Origin: Bacteriovoracaceae bacterium
GTDB taxonomy: Bacteria; Bdellovibrionota; Bacteriovoracia; Bacteriovoracales; Bacteriovoracaceae
DNA: 64,000 nucleotides
Assembly (NCBI GenBank): GCA_024711325.1
Contig: JANJTC010000005.1
Span: forward strand, 434,001 to 498,000
Reading direction: 5' to 3'
Shown here: positions 26,119 through 36,211 of the stretch, in pieces
How the letters are laid out: every line of letters starts with the position of its first letter
How positions within the stretch are numbered: position 1 is the stretch's first letter
Notes under the pieces: model-generated
What the model saw: the letters and a program-made list of their open reading frames with translations, nothing else
Databases searched by the model: none
What the model was told of the DNA's origin: nothing
Made by a program: the position numbers and the translations under genes

Positions 26119-26940
26119 ATGGACGACATTGAATACCTGGTAAATGAGACTTTTAAACACTTCGACCAAAACTTTGCTCACGTAGAGCCCAGATCGGAGT
26201 TGATGATGAAAGAAGATCAGGATTTAACTGAATATCCAAATGAAGCAGGCGTTCTTTATCACATCCAGAAGGCCACGTCGGTATTTGTGGTCCGAACAAT
26301 GGTTTCTCAGAACATCAGGGAAGACTTTCATAAAATTATGGATAGACCCGAGGATTACCCGAGTCTTCGGCTTCTCGAAGCAGGTGCTGAGGATATTTCC
26401 GAGCGTCTAAAATTCTTTCTAGTCGAGAATCCTTCTCAAGCTGAAATCATTCATGATCAGATCCACAATCGCAGGTTTCCTATTCATGAGGAAATGATGT
26501 GTAATCTTTCGGATCCAGGTTTTAGTTGGTGGCTGACCAAAAAAGAGAAAGGGTTCCAACTGGCCTTTACTATGTCAGTGGCTTCAGATGCTAACACTGT
26601 CAAGTTAGGTCCATTGGGAGATCGTGAGCTTGCTTTAAGAAACTTTCAGACATTGGAAGAGCTGGTGACTTCAGCTGGAATTGAGATGAATATTCAAAAT
26701 GAGACCAATCGGGTCCAGTTCACTGACTGTGAAGAGTTTATTCTCGAAGAACTGAAAGATGTTTTTGAGTTTGGTGTTGTTACTGAAACTATGCAGGATT
26801 TGTTTAAGATCCTTGGAGGCCAGTTGGCCCATCAATCATCTCTCCAGACAACTTGGTTTTACTTCCAAGAGCTGGCGGCCATGCGTAGATTTTGGATTCA
26901 AATTCAGTTTGACCTTAATTCAGGAATTGAAAGCGCTTAA
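26119..26940 (+). CDS. Hypothetical cytoplasmic protein
   Basis: I do not recognise this gene. It encodes 273 residues with no signal peptide, membrane segment or clear motif. It is acidic, with a mixed alpha/beta look. Features visible are an amphipathic N-terminus (DDIEYLVNETFKHFDQNF), a central LSDPGFSWWLTKKEKG segment and a C-terminal helical part with VFEFGVVTETMQDLFKILGG. It is probably in one operon with the YggT gene 7 bp upstream. Its stop shares four bases (TTAA) with the stop of the convergent next gene. Confidence 0.6.
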   Translation: MDDIEYLVNETFKHFDQNFAHVEPRSELMMKEDQDLTEYPNEAGVLYHIQKATSVFVVRTMVSQNIREDFHKIMDRPEDYPSLRLLEAGAEDISERLKFFLVENPSQAEIIHDQIHNRRFPIHEEMMCNLSDPGFSWWLTKKEKGFQLAFTMSVASDANTVKLGPLGDRELALRNFQTLEELVTSAGIEMNIQNETNRVQFTDCEEFILEELKDVFEFGVVTETMQDLFKILGGQLAHQSSLQTTWFYFQELAAMRRFWIQIQFDLNSGIESA

Positions 26941-27182
26941 TGCTTGGTTGATTTCAGGCTTTCTTCATGTTTGGCGGCAAGGTAACCAGTGACCATTAAT
27001 TGCGCCAACATGCCTAGCTCTTCATCATCAGTGATGCCATAAAAAGTTTCGATGTGCTGAACAAAAATTTCGACATCTTCATCCTTAAGATGTTTTTCAA
27101 CCATCTCCATCATGCTTTCAGATTCCATTTTCTCGAGTGATTGAAAGAAAGAAGTAAGAATTTGATGTTTTTCAGAGCTCAT
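26937..27182 (-). CDS. Small acidic hypothetical protein
   Basis: This is an unrecognised 81-residue protein, largely helical and rich in Glu and Met (KMESESMMEMVEKHLKDEDV). It has no signal or membrane helix. It is a single gene whose stop interlocks with the convergent 26119-26940 gene. It could be a small regulator or a protein-protein adaptor; the sequence does not say. Confidence 0.55.
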   Translation of the reverse strand: MSSEKHQILTSFFQSLEKMESESMMEMVEKHLKDEDVEIFVQHIETFYGITDDEELGMLAQLMVTGYLAAKHEESLKSTKH

Positions 27183-27338
27183 TCGCGTTCCTTTGGTGTC
27201 ACTATTGCACCACGATATTTTAATCTTGTCTTATATTAAAGTCCATGAGAACAATCAAATATACTTTTCTATATAACTTTGCTTAGAATTAAAGTTATTG
27301 AAAAGTTTTTAATTGATTGTAAGGAAGGCAACATCACT

Positions 27339-28283
27339 ATGAAAAGTATTTCTCTTCTATTCTTGATCCTGGCCGCTACGTCGACTTCAGTTGCCTTAGC
27401 ACAAATTACCACTAAACCTACGACAGCTGATCTTCACAACAAGACCAGCTTTCAAAAATTTTCCGATCGTTTAAAAATTGGTTATTTTGGAGTCATCACA
27501 ACTCCTCATCTCGATGATATTGAGAAAGGTCAGTGGAGAAACGCTGCAATCTCCCCTGAGTTCGGAAATGCTCCTAAAGGCGAGCATAAAAACCAGGATA
27601 CTTGGCCTACAAATATCTGGCATCAAATCAGCTTCAATTATAATTTTGGCGCCAAGATGAACTTTGTTGTGAATCCGCGTTTCATGACTCCTCTTGCAAA
27701 CGGAAGAGATATGAAGGCGCCTGAAGACAGATCATTCATTGAAATCGAAGATCTATTTCTAGGTTTTCAAGGTGTAGTGCTGGCTTCTGAGGATAAAAAG
27801 TTTAACCTCTGGATTCGTCCCGGCATGCGTCTTCCAACCAGCCGTCCTAGTCGCAATTCTGGCAACGGGGGATTTGGGGCCACAACCCATCAACTTGAGC
27901 TAGCTTTCTTGCCTTCATATGATTTTGATAAAACCTGGCAATTTGGTGTTTTTGGACAAGTTCGAAATTGGGTTTACGATGATCGTTATACTTATGCTCG
28001 TATGCGTATCTATACTGCTCCTTATATTCAGTACACGATTGATGATGTTTCGAAGATCCAAGTTTACTACGAGAATATGCTTGAGAACTCTCGTCGCTGG
28101 GAATCTGTTAACGGGAAGAGTCCAGTCTTCAAAGATGTTTGGCAGAATGCTTACATTGGATACGGAAGAGATCTTACTCCTAAGTTAAACGTCTTTCCTT
28201 TCGTCTCGGTTTTCGTTAACGACCGTCCAGTGACTGATAAGTCAGTTTGGTTCGGTGCTCAGATTTCTTACTCTATTAAATAA
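27339..28283 (+). CDS. Putative outer-membrane beta-barrel protein
   Basis: This exported protein of about 314 residues has a signal peptide ending SVALAQ. The start at 27339 is chosen for the AAGGAAGG site and because the signal begins there. The mature part alternates hydrophobic and polar residues with many aromatics (WHQISFNYNFGAKMNFVVN, WQFGVFGQVRNWVYDD) and ends in WFGAQISYSIK, as in small barrels. It has no obvious plug or periplasmic domain. It is monocistronic with a good terminator, so it may be an abundant surface protein. The barrel assignment rests on pattern alone. Confidence 0.65.
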   Translation: MKSISLLFLILAATSTSVALAQITTKPTTADLHNKTSFQKFSDRLKIGYFGVITTPHLDDIEKGQWRNAAISPEFGNAPKGEHKNQDTWPTNIWHQISFNYNFGAKMNFVVNPRFMTPLANGRDMKAPEDRSFIEIEDLFLGFQGVVLASEDKKFNLWIRPGMRLPTSRPSRNSGNGGFGATTHQLELAFLPSYDFDKTWQFGVFGQVRNWVYDDRYTYARMRIYTAPYIQYTIDDVSKIQVYYENMLENSRRWESVNGKSPVFKDVWQNAYIGYGRDLTPKLNVFPFVSVFVNDRPVTDKSVWFGAQISYSIK

Positions 28284-28291
28284 GTCATAAG

Positions 28292-28317
28292 GCCCCTCCA
28301 AAGAGGGGCTTTTTTTT
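28292..28317 (+). terminator. Intrinsic terminator of the putative OMP gene
   Basis: A perfect 7-bp stem GCCCCTC / GAGGGGC with a CAAA loop is followed by eight T residues. Confidence 0.92.
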
Positions 28318-28585
28318 GACTTTTTACCAAAAAACTCAAGATCCAATTCCTTGTTATCATATAAAAATTTTATGTTTTCCTTAAGGTTCATAACGCACTA
28401 TTTACAGACAAGAGAAACTTGTGATAGTAGTGTCTCAGTCGTTTATTTTGTACCTTGCTCCCACCCGGATCTGTCGTCTTTGTCTCAGGTCTAAGTGGTT
28501 CTTAGGGGTAGTTTAGAGACCATAGACCAGGCCTCTTCCACATTCAAAATGCGCATAATAATTAATTTCTCGAAAGGAGAAACGC
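28318..28585 (+). promoter_or_regulatory. Long leader region of the DEAD-box helicase gene
   Basis: About 270 bp without a gene lie between the terminator and the helicase start. The left part is AT-rich and could hold the promoter. The right part is less AT-rich and has imperfect pairing such as GGTCT (near 28488) against AGACC (near 28518). Cold-induced helicase genes often have long, structured, autoregulated leaders. That is the main reason for flagging this, and no specific element is identified. GAAAGGAG is the ribosome site. Confidence 0.3.
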
Positions 28586-30307
<1,722 letters not shown>

Positions 30308-30338
30308 GAAAAAAAGTTCTTATCCATAAGTAGTTGAT

Positions 30339-30398
30339 AGCACTATGCTTCCTATGTTAAATTGGTTAGAATACCAATGACTTGGGCAGCATAGTGCT
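30339..30398 (+). ncRNA. Nested inverted repeats between helicase and FtsB-like genes
   Basis: An 11-bp perfect outer pair, AGCACTATGCT (30339-30349) and AGCATAGTGCT (30388-30398), encloses an inner hairpin ATTGGT-TAGAAT-ACCAAT (30361-30378). After the second arm comes TTAAAAAT, a weak U-tract at best. It may be the helicase terminator, a leader element of the next gene or a small RNA. The structure is certain at sequence level; the role is open. Confidence 0.5.
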
Positions 30399-30421
30399 TA
30401 AAAATACAGGATGTATTTTGC

Positions 30422-31102
30422 GTGGAATTAAGAATGAACCGACCCTCTTTTGATGAATATGAAGAAGTAGAATCGCCCTTCACGTCAAAAACATCTAAAA
30501 AGTCTCCTCCTCATCGTGAAAGATTAAGGACGCGGAAAAACGTCTTTAACCGACCTTTTGCCACAGATACTACTCAAGCCCCTACATATTTTGAAACAAC
30601 TGCTACCCGCAAGGCGATCGGCCATGCGGACAATACGGATTTAATAGAGCATCGCCAGAGTGAATTGGTTGATACAGAAATTGAGTATCTGGATGAAGAA
30701 GAAGAAGAAGAATATGAAGAAGGGCCAGTAGTTGAAAAACGCCCCGCCCGAACGACCTCAAGCTCAAGCAAGAAAAAGAGTAAGTTAAAAAAGAATCTTT
30801 TAAGTAAAATCGGTTGGTCCGTCATAGGACTTTTGGTTTTACGTTTGATCTGTATGGATCGTGGTGTCTGGGATTACTTTTCGACTGAGAATGTAATCAA
30901 AGAAAAGCAGAATGAGCTTTCATCTATTAATCGTGAAAACGGTGAGCTCAAAACCGAAATTTCACGGATTCAAGTCGACAAGAATTTTCAGCGCCAATTG
31001 GCCAAGGAACATCTTGGAGTGATTGCGGCCGATGAGTTTTTAATTCTTTTTGCAGGTGAGTCGGGCGAGACAGCTACTGAATCTGCTGCCCGCCAGCTCT
31101 AA
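30422..31102 (+). CDS. FtsB/DivIC-like septum protein with long N-terminal tail
   Basis: This is a predicted bitopic membrane protein of 226 residues. A disordered, charged cytoplasmic tail of about 125 residues includes an acidic run (DEEEEEEYEEG near 95) and a Lys/Ser stretch. A transmembrane helix (about 131-146) follows, then a short coiled coil (KEKQNELSSINRENGELKTE) and an FQRQLAKEHLGVIAADEF motif typical of FtsB/DivIC. FtsB normally has only a 3-residue cytoplasmic tail, so the extension is unusual. The GTG at 30422 or the ATG at 30434 could be the start. The 3' end overlaps the convergent DUF192 gene by 29 bp. Confidence 0.7.
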   Translation: MELRMNRPSFDEYEEVESPFTSKTSKKSPPHRERLRTRKNVFNRPFATDTTQAPTYFETTATRKAIGHADNTDLIEHRQSELVDTEIEYLDEEEEEEYEEGPVVEKRPARTTSSSSKKKSKLKKNLLSKIGWSVIGLLVLRLICMDRGVWDYFSTENVIKEKQNELSSINRENGELKTEISRIQVDKNFQRQLAKEHLGVIAADEFLILFAGESGETATESAARQL

Positions 31103-31586
31103 CCTTAGCTTCTGTTTCATTTAAGCTTATAGATGATTTCCAGGTAAGTTTGTCACCGACCTTGAGGGATTTTGCAATATCGGAAGTTGCTTTCATTTCC
31201 AGTACGTGCCGGCACCAAACCCCTCTAATCCTAGGAATGAGATCAGGATTTGCTCGACCTACATAGTGTGGGGCCTTTCGGATAATTTCTATAATTTTTA
31301 GCTCTTTATCCATATAGAAGAGATCAAGATCAAAATATGTATCAGGCATCCAGAAGTACTTTTCAAAATCATCAAGATAAAAAAATAACATGCCCTGATT
31401 GTCGGCAAAATCCTCCGATTTTATTCCTGAGAGGCCCTGATTTTGATCATCGGTCGATATTGCCAAAGTCGTTTCAATCTTCCTTCCATTTGGAGTAACC
31501 AGTTCAACTTTTTTGAGTGGATCTGGTGACACACTTTGGCAGCTCACAAGAGCAAAGAGAACAGCGATAGTAAGAAATTTTCTCAT
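31074..31586 (-). CDS. DUF192-family lipoprotein
   Basis: This small lipoprotein of about 170 residues has lipobox LVSC; the start at 31586 places it after a normal n-region (MRKFLTIAVLF). The DUF192 core is clear: NQGLSGIKSEDFADNQGMLFF, YFWMPDTYFDLDLFYMD, and a C-terminal ALEM-type segment (HVLEMKATSDIAKSLKVGD). Family members are small beta-fold proteins often exported by archaea and bacteria; function is not firmly known. It overlaps the FtsB-like gene tail to tail. Confidence 0.8.
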   Translation of the reverse strand: MRKFLTIAVLFALVSCQSVSPDPLKKVELVTPNGRKIETTLAISTDDQNQGLSGIKSEDFADNQGMLFFYLDDFEKYFWMPDTYFDLDLFYMDKELKIIEIIRKAPHYVGRANPDLIPRIRGVWCRHVLEMKATSDIAKSLKVGDKLTWKSSISLNETEAKVRAGGQQIQ

Positions 31587-31651
31587 GAAGTTTATTCCTG
31601 AATCAGGTATGATCACTAGAAATAGTTTAAGGGATCCTCAGGAGTTTTCAA

Positions 31652-33448
31652 ATGGCTAAAAATTTACCAGGTTCAATGCGTACTCATCACTGTGGAGAGC
31701 TTCGAGAGAGCGATATTGGAAAAACAGTTACTCTCTGCGGCTGGATGAATAAATACCGCAATCTGGGAAGCCTGCATTTCATTGATTTGCGCGATAAATA
31801 CGGAATTACTCAGTTAGGTTTTGAGGCCTACAAAGGTGATATTGAAGAACTAAGAAAGTTTTCCCTTGAGTCGGTCATCCTTGCAAAAGGAAAAGTTATC
31901 CCTCGACCAGGTTCTGCTCAGAATGCCAATATGGTCACAGGAATGGTTGAAGTTCAGGTAGAAGAAATTCGACTCCTCTCCCTGGCAGAAGAAGTTCCAT
32001 TTCTACCCCATGGTATGGTTCAGGCAACTGAAGATCTGCGTCTTCGTTACCGTTATCTAGATCTTCGTTCTAAGAAGCTTCAGGATATTTTGCAACTTCG
32101 TTCCCATGCTACCCGTAAAGCGAGGGAAGCTCTATATGCGCTAGACTTTAATGAAATTGAAACACCAATACTTTATAAAACCACACCGGAAGGGGCCCGT
32201 GATTATATTGTTCCCTCTCGTGTTCATCCCGGAAAGGTGTACGCTCTTCCTCAGTCTCCCCAAACACTGAAACAGCTTTTGATGATTGGAAATACTGATA
32301 AATATTTTCAAATTTGCCGTTGTTTTCGAGACGAAGATTTGCGTGCCGATCGGCAGCCGGAATTTACTCAAATTGATATTGAGGTTTCTTTTCCGACTCT
32401 TGAGTATATGAAAAATCTGGCAACTCACTTAGTGAAGAATGTGTTTAATATGCCTGAGGATTTTGAAATCATGTCCATTCCGTATGATGAAGTCATGCGA
32501 GACTATGGTTCTGATAAGCCAGATGTGCGTTTTGGATTAAAGCAGATGGATGTAACCAGTCTCTTTAAGGATTCAAGCTTTGCCACTTTCTCAGAAGTGG
32601 CCAGTGCTCAGTATGGGATGATTAAAGCGATGTTCATTCCCACTTCGATGGGAACTTTGGCACGTAAAGATATTGATGGACTAGTTGAAATTGTAAAGCC
32701 TTATGGTGGAAAGGGTGTTGCCTGGTTCAAAGTGGAAAACTCTCAAGTTTCAGGTGGTATTTCAAAATTCATAGATCCAAATCTTTTGAGTTCTCTTTAT
32801 GAAAAATCATCCGAGAAAGGTGATGGTTTGTGGCTGTTTTGTGCTGATAAAAATTTCAATGTAACTCATGATTGTGCTGATGCTCTTCGCAGACATTTTG
32901 GAAAACACTTTAAATTAATTGATCCGGATAAATACGCTTTCTTATGGGTGTATGACTTTCCATTGTTTGATTACGATGCTGATGCGAATACCTTGGGGGC
33001 CAAGCACCATCCATTTACTCGTCCGAAAGATGAAGACATTGAATTGTATTACTCTGAGGATAAATCAAAAGTGAAGGATGTTAAGGCCTATGCTTATGAC
33101 ATCGTTTGTAATGGTTATGAAATCGGAGGAGGCTCAATGAGAATCTTCGACAATAAACAACAGTCACGAATGTTTGAACTTCTAGGCTTCAGTCCTGAGG
33201 ATGCCCAACATCAGTTTGGTTTTTTTATCGAAGCCTTAAAATATGGAACGCCTCCTCATGCTGGCATGGCATTTGGGATGGACCGTATAGTCATGTTATT
33301 AGCTAAAACTGATTCTATTAGAGACGTGATTGCTTTTCCTAAAACAGCTTCGGCCACTGATTTAATGGCAAGCTCTCCCTCTCGTCCGAGTGAAGCTCAG
33401 ACTAAAGAACTCGGATTTAAATGGCTTGAGAATTTAGGGGCGAAATGA
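31652..33448 (+). CDS. aspS: Aspartyl-tRNA synthetase, bacterial type
   Basis: This class II synthetase charges tRNA-Asp. The 598-residue protein has an N-terminal OB anticodon-binding domain with GWMNKYRNLGSLHFIDLRD, motif 2 region FRDEDLRADRQPEFTQID, the bacterial GAD insertion (about 285-420) and motif 3 region GMAFGMDRIVMLLA. The anticodon loop carries NLG rather than the H-G pair seen in non-discriminating enzymes, which suggests a discriminating AspRS; this is inference. The next gene starts within its stop codon (ATGA overlap), coupling it to a signalling protein. Confidence 0.95.
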   Translation: MAKNLPGSMRTHHCGELRESDIGKTVTLCGWMNKYRNLGSLHFIDLRDKYGITQLGFEAYKGDIEELRKFSLESVILAKGKVIPRPGSAQNANMVTGMVEVQVEEIRLLSLAEEVPFLPHGMVQATEDLRLRYRYLDLRSKKLQDILQLRSHATRKAREALYALDFNEIETPILYKTTPEGARDYIVPSRVHPGKVYALPQSPQTLKQLLMIGNTDKYFQICRCFRDEDLRADRQPEFTQIDIEVSFPTLEYMKNLATHLVKNVFNMPEDFEIMSIPYDEVMRDYGSDKPDVRFGLKQMDVTSLFKDSSFATFSEVASAQYGMIKAMFIPTSMGTLARKDIDGLVEIVKPYGGKGVAWFKVENSQVSGGISKFIDPNLLSSLYEKSSEKGDGLWLFCADKNFNVTHDCADALRRHFGKHFKLIDPDKYAFLWVYDFPLFDYDADANTLGAKHHPFTRPKDEDIELYYSEDKSKVKDVKAYAYDIVCNGYEIGGGSMRIFDNKQQSRMFELLGFSPEDAQHQFGFFIEALKYGTPPHAGMAFGMDRIVMLLAKTDSIRDVIAFPKTASATDLMASSPSRPSEAQTKELGFKWLENLGAK

Positions 33449-34782
33449 ATTATATTTTAATCGTTGATGATGAAGAGGATATTCGGGACATTTATGAAAT
33501 GGTTCTGCGAAGAGCATTTCCTTTGGATGTCATGTTGGCAGGTTCTGGTTCAGAAGCACTCTCAATCATTCAAGAGAGAGGAAAGCCGGAAATCATTATT
33601 TCTGATCTTCGTATGCCTGATGGTGACGGGCTTTATCTCTATAAAACTCTAACGGAAAAAAAGTTAGATGTGCCATTTGTCATATGTTCGACTGATCCTG
33701 TTGCAGTTCTTCAAAGGAAATTCCCGGGTATACATGGTTATATAGAAAAGCCTAAAGTGATAGATTCAGTTGTTAAACTGGTGGATTCAGTCGTGACAAA
33801 ACATGAAGTCCCCCCAAGTTACGTACCGGTTAGAATCTCATTTTTGCTACGCTTAGGTACAGTTCATTTTGAATTGTTCATGAGACTTTCTGATAAGAAG
33901 TACGTAAAAGTTCTGAATTCTGATGAAGCTTTCATACCAAGTGATGCCGAAAGATTTTTAAAAAAAGGCTTGAGTCATCTTTATGTTTCTAATGAGGATG
34001 CTGAACAGTATTTAAATTCAGTTGAGCAAAGCATCTCACGTGCGTCTGATCATGAGAGATGCCCGTCGGAATTGGCCGTCATGTCTCTTGAATCTTTGGA
34101 GTCAGTTGAGCGACTGGCGCATTCTCTTGGTTGGAGAGAGGGTGTCGTTGATGCTGCTAAGAAAGCCGTTAACCTTGCCATTGAGGTAGTTAGCACTGAA
34201 CCAAATGTACTCAAGCTGTTCAAACAGAAGTTAAATGATTCTCATTCAAAATTTTCAAATCATGTCGGGCTTCTCGCCTTATTAAACTGTGCTTTTAGTT
34301 ATCAATTAGGGTGGGCGAGCGAATCTTCCCAGATGAAGTTAGGGCTGGCGGCCCTCATGCATGATATTACCCTGGATGATTCGTACTATGAAAATATCAA
34401 TGAATGGAATCAGGCGGCTTGCTCTAGCACCAATAAAACTTTTGAAGTTATAAAATATCGAAACCATCCCGTTGATGCTGCTAATCTACTTCTAACCATC
34501 AAGAATCTACCACCAGATGTTGATCAAATTATCCTTCAGCATCATGAATTAAAGGATGGTAGTGGATTCCCGCGTGGCCTGAATTCAAGTCGTATTAGCC
34601 CCTTTGCCACAGTTTTCATTATTGTTGAGGATTTAATTAACTTCATTGGAGATTCTAAGGATTTTGATGAAAGAGTTGATCTTTTCATAAAGGAGCGGAC
34701 TGAACGTTATAATTCGGGAAATTTTAAGAAGGTTTTTGATGTCCTTAAGGAAAATGTCCAAAAAGTAAGGCTTAAAAAGTAA
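33445..34782 (+). CDS. Receiver plus degenerate HD-GYP-like response regulator, copy 1
   Basis: This is a predicted two-component output protein of 445 residues. The receiver domain (1-120) is intact: Asp8/Asp9, phospho-acceptor Asp54 in IIISDLRMPDGDG, Thr83 and Lys102. A linker domain of about 170 residues follows. The C-terminal HD-GYP-like domain has HD at 306-307, then NHPVDAA and HHELKDGSGFPRGL (366-379). It keeps His/Asp ligands but has GFP for GYP and HDITLDD for HDIGK. Bdellovibrio Bd1817 also lacks the GYP tyrosine. It may bind or hydrolyse cyclic dinucleotides. It overlaps aspS by 4 bp. Confidence 0.8.
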   Translation: MNYILIVDDEEDIRDIYEMVLRRAFPLDVMLAGSGSEALSIIQERGKPEIIISDLRMPDGDGLYLYKTLTEKKLDVPFVICSTDPVAVLQRKFPGIHGYIEKPKVIDSVVKLVDSVVTKHEVPPSYVPVRISFLLRLGTVHFELFMRLSDKKYVKVLNSDEAFIPSDAERFLKKGLSHLYVSNEDAEQYLNSVEQSISRASDHERCPSELAVMSLESLESVERLAHSLGWREGVVDAAKKAVNLAIEVVSTEPNVLKLFKQKLNDSHSKFSNHVGLLALLNCAFSYQLGWASESSQMKLGLAALMHDITLDDSYYENINEWNQAACSSTNKTFEVIKYRNHPVDAANLLLTIKNLPPDVDQIILQHHELKDGSGFPRGLNSSRISPFATVFIIVEDLINFIGDSKDFDERVDLFIKERTERYNSGNFKKVFDVLKENVQKVRLKK

Positions 34783-34882
34783 AAGATTAAGTTCTGTTTA
34801 ACACCTGCCCCTGTAAGTTCTTTGAATTACAAGCAACTCTTGCCTTCTCATTTTTAGGTCCTTGAAGTGGTAAAATGGGATA

Positions 34883-36211
34883 GTGGAAAATAAGACAACT
34901 TATCTATTACTACTAGAATCAGAGGACAGCATCCTCCAGTTGCAGGTCACTGCCTTGAATTGCTTTTACGGCGGTGAGGTAAGGGCCTACTCGGATGCTA
35001 AAGAGGCCATCCGTTGTTTAAAGGATAACGGGGTTCCCGAAATAGTCATCATCGATTCTAAGATTATCACCGCTAATGATTCTGAATTTTATTTGCATCT
35101 TGAATCAGAAGAAATTGCTGTGCCTCTGATAGTTACGGCCGCACCTCCGATTGACGATAAACTAATGAGTCATTATCCGTCCATTACCGCTGTAATTGAA
35201 AAACCATTAAGCACAAATTCTTTTACTTATCTCATAAAAAGCATCACAACTGTTACTCCCAAAGTTCCAACTCATATCCCCATTAAGATTCCTGTTTTGC
35301 TTAGAATGGGCATGGGGCATTTTGATCTTTATTTAAAACTCTCAGAAACAAATTTTGTAAAAATTCTTCATAAGGGAGAGCCCTTTTTTGACAGTGATGC
35401 TGAAAAATTATCTCAGAAAGGCATTGATGAACTCTTTATAAAAAAAGATGACAGCGCTGAGTTTCTAAAATTACTTGAGAATGAAATGGCAGGTATTGAA
35501 ACTCATTCATTAGACGACGTCTGTCTTACTCTTCAAAATCTTGAGGCATTTGAAAAAGTTGCCAAACGTCTGGGGTGGACCCCGGCCGTTTTAATTTCTG
35601 CTCAGAAGAGTGTCACCCATGCTCTCAAAATACTTTCTAAAAATCAGGATATTCTGAAAGTACTCAAGAGACGTTTAAAAGGTCCTGAATCTAACTACAC
35701 CCGTCACATGAGCTTATTAACTTATCTGGTATGCTCTTTTTGCTCATCCTTGGGATGGATTGGAGAATCCGGACAAACCAAACTTGCCTTGGCGGCACTC
35801 ATGCATGACATGGCCGTAGATGATTTTTATTATGACGACATCATGGAATGGAACCGGAGAGCAGGGGACTTTTCGGATAAATCTCCCGAAACTATCAAAT
35901 ACCGGATGCATCCTTTCGAGGCTTCTAAGATGGCCAGATCAATTGACTCGCTATCTCCTGACGTTGATCAAATTATATTGCAGCACCATGAGTTAAAGAC
36001 AGGTAAAGGTTTTCCCAGAGGTATTGATTCCACCAGGATCGGCCACCTCCCGGCCCTCTTTATTATTGTGGAAAGTTTAGTCGAGTTCATCGATGATGGT
36101 GAAAACATTGAAACTAGTATCACTGATTTTATAACCTGGGGCCGTGAATATTACGATTGTGGTCACTTCAAGAAAGTTTTTTCAGTCTTTGATCAGAAAC
36201 TTAAGTCTTAA
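34883..36211 (+). CDS. Receiver plus degenerate HD-GYP-like protein, copy 2
   Basis: This is a paralogue of the preceding gene with the same three-part layout in 442 residues. Its receiver is weakened: the acidic pair is Glu-Ser (LLLESEDS) instead of Asp-Asp, although the acceptor-like Asp (VIIDSK), Thr and Lys (IEKP) remain. The HD-GYP-like part has HD at 308-309 (LMHDMAVDD) and HHELKTGKGFPRGI at 368-381, so the Asp of the usual HHE-x2-DG motif is Thr. It is thus further from a catalytic phosphodiesterase than copy 1. The start is GTG. It interlocks stop codons with the convergent RDD gene. Confidence 0.75.
   Translation: MENKTTYLLLLESEDSILQLQVTALNCFYGGEVRAYSDAKEAIRCLKDNGVPEIVIIDSKIITANDSEFYLHLESEEIAVPLIVTAAPPIDDKLMSHYPSITAVIEKPLSTNSFTYLIKSITTVTPKVPTHIPIKIPVLLRMGMGHFDLYLKLSETNFVKILHKGEPFFDSDAEKLSQKGIDELFIKKDDSAEFLKLLENEMAGIETHSLDDVCLTLQNLEAFEKVAKRLGWTPAVLISAQKSVTHALKILSKNQDILKVLKRRLKGPESNYTRHMSLLTYLVCSFCSSLGWIGESGQTKLALAALMHDMAVDDFYYDDIMEWNRRAGDFSDKSPETIKYRMHPFEASKMARSIDSLSPDVDQIILQHHELKTGKGFPRGIDSTRIGHLPALFIIVESLVEFIDDGENIETSITDFITWGREYYDCGHFKKVFSVFDQKLKS

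Noticed and set aside
31652..33448. AspRS as a non-discriminating Asp/Asn enzyme
   Set aside because: The anticodon loop has NLGS rather than the H-G pair typical of non-discriminating bacterial enzymes.
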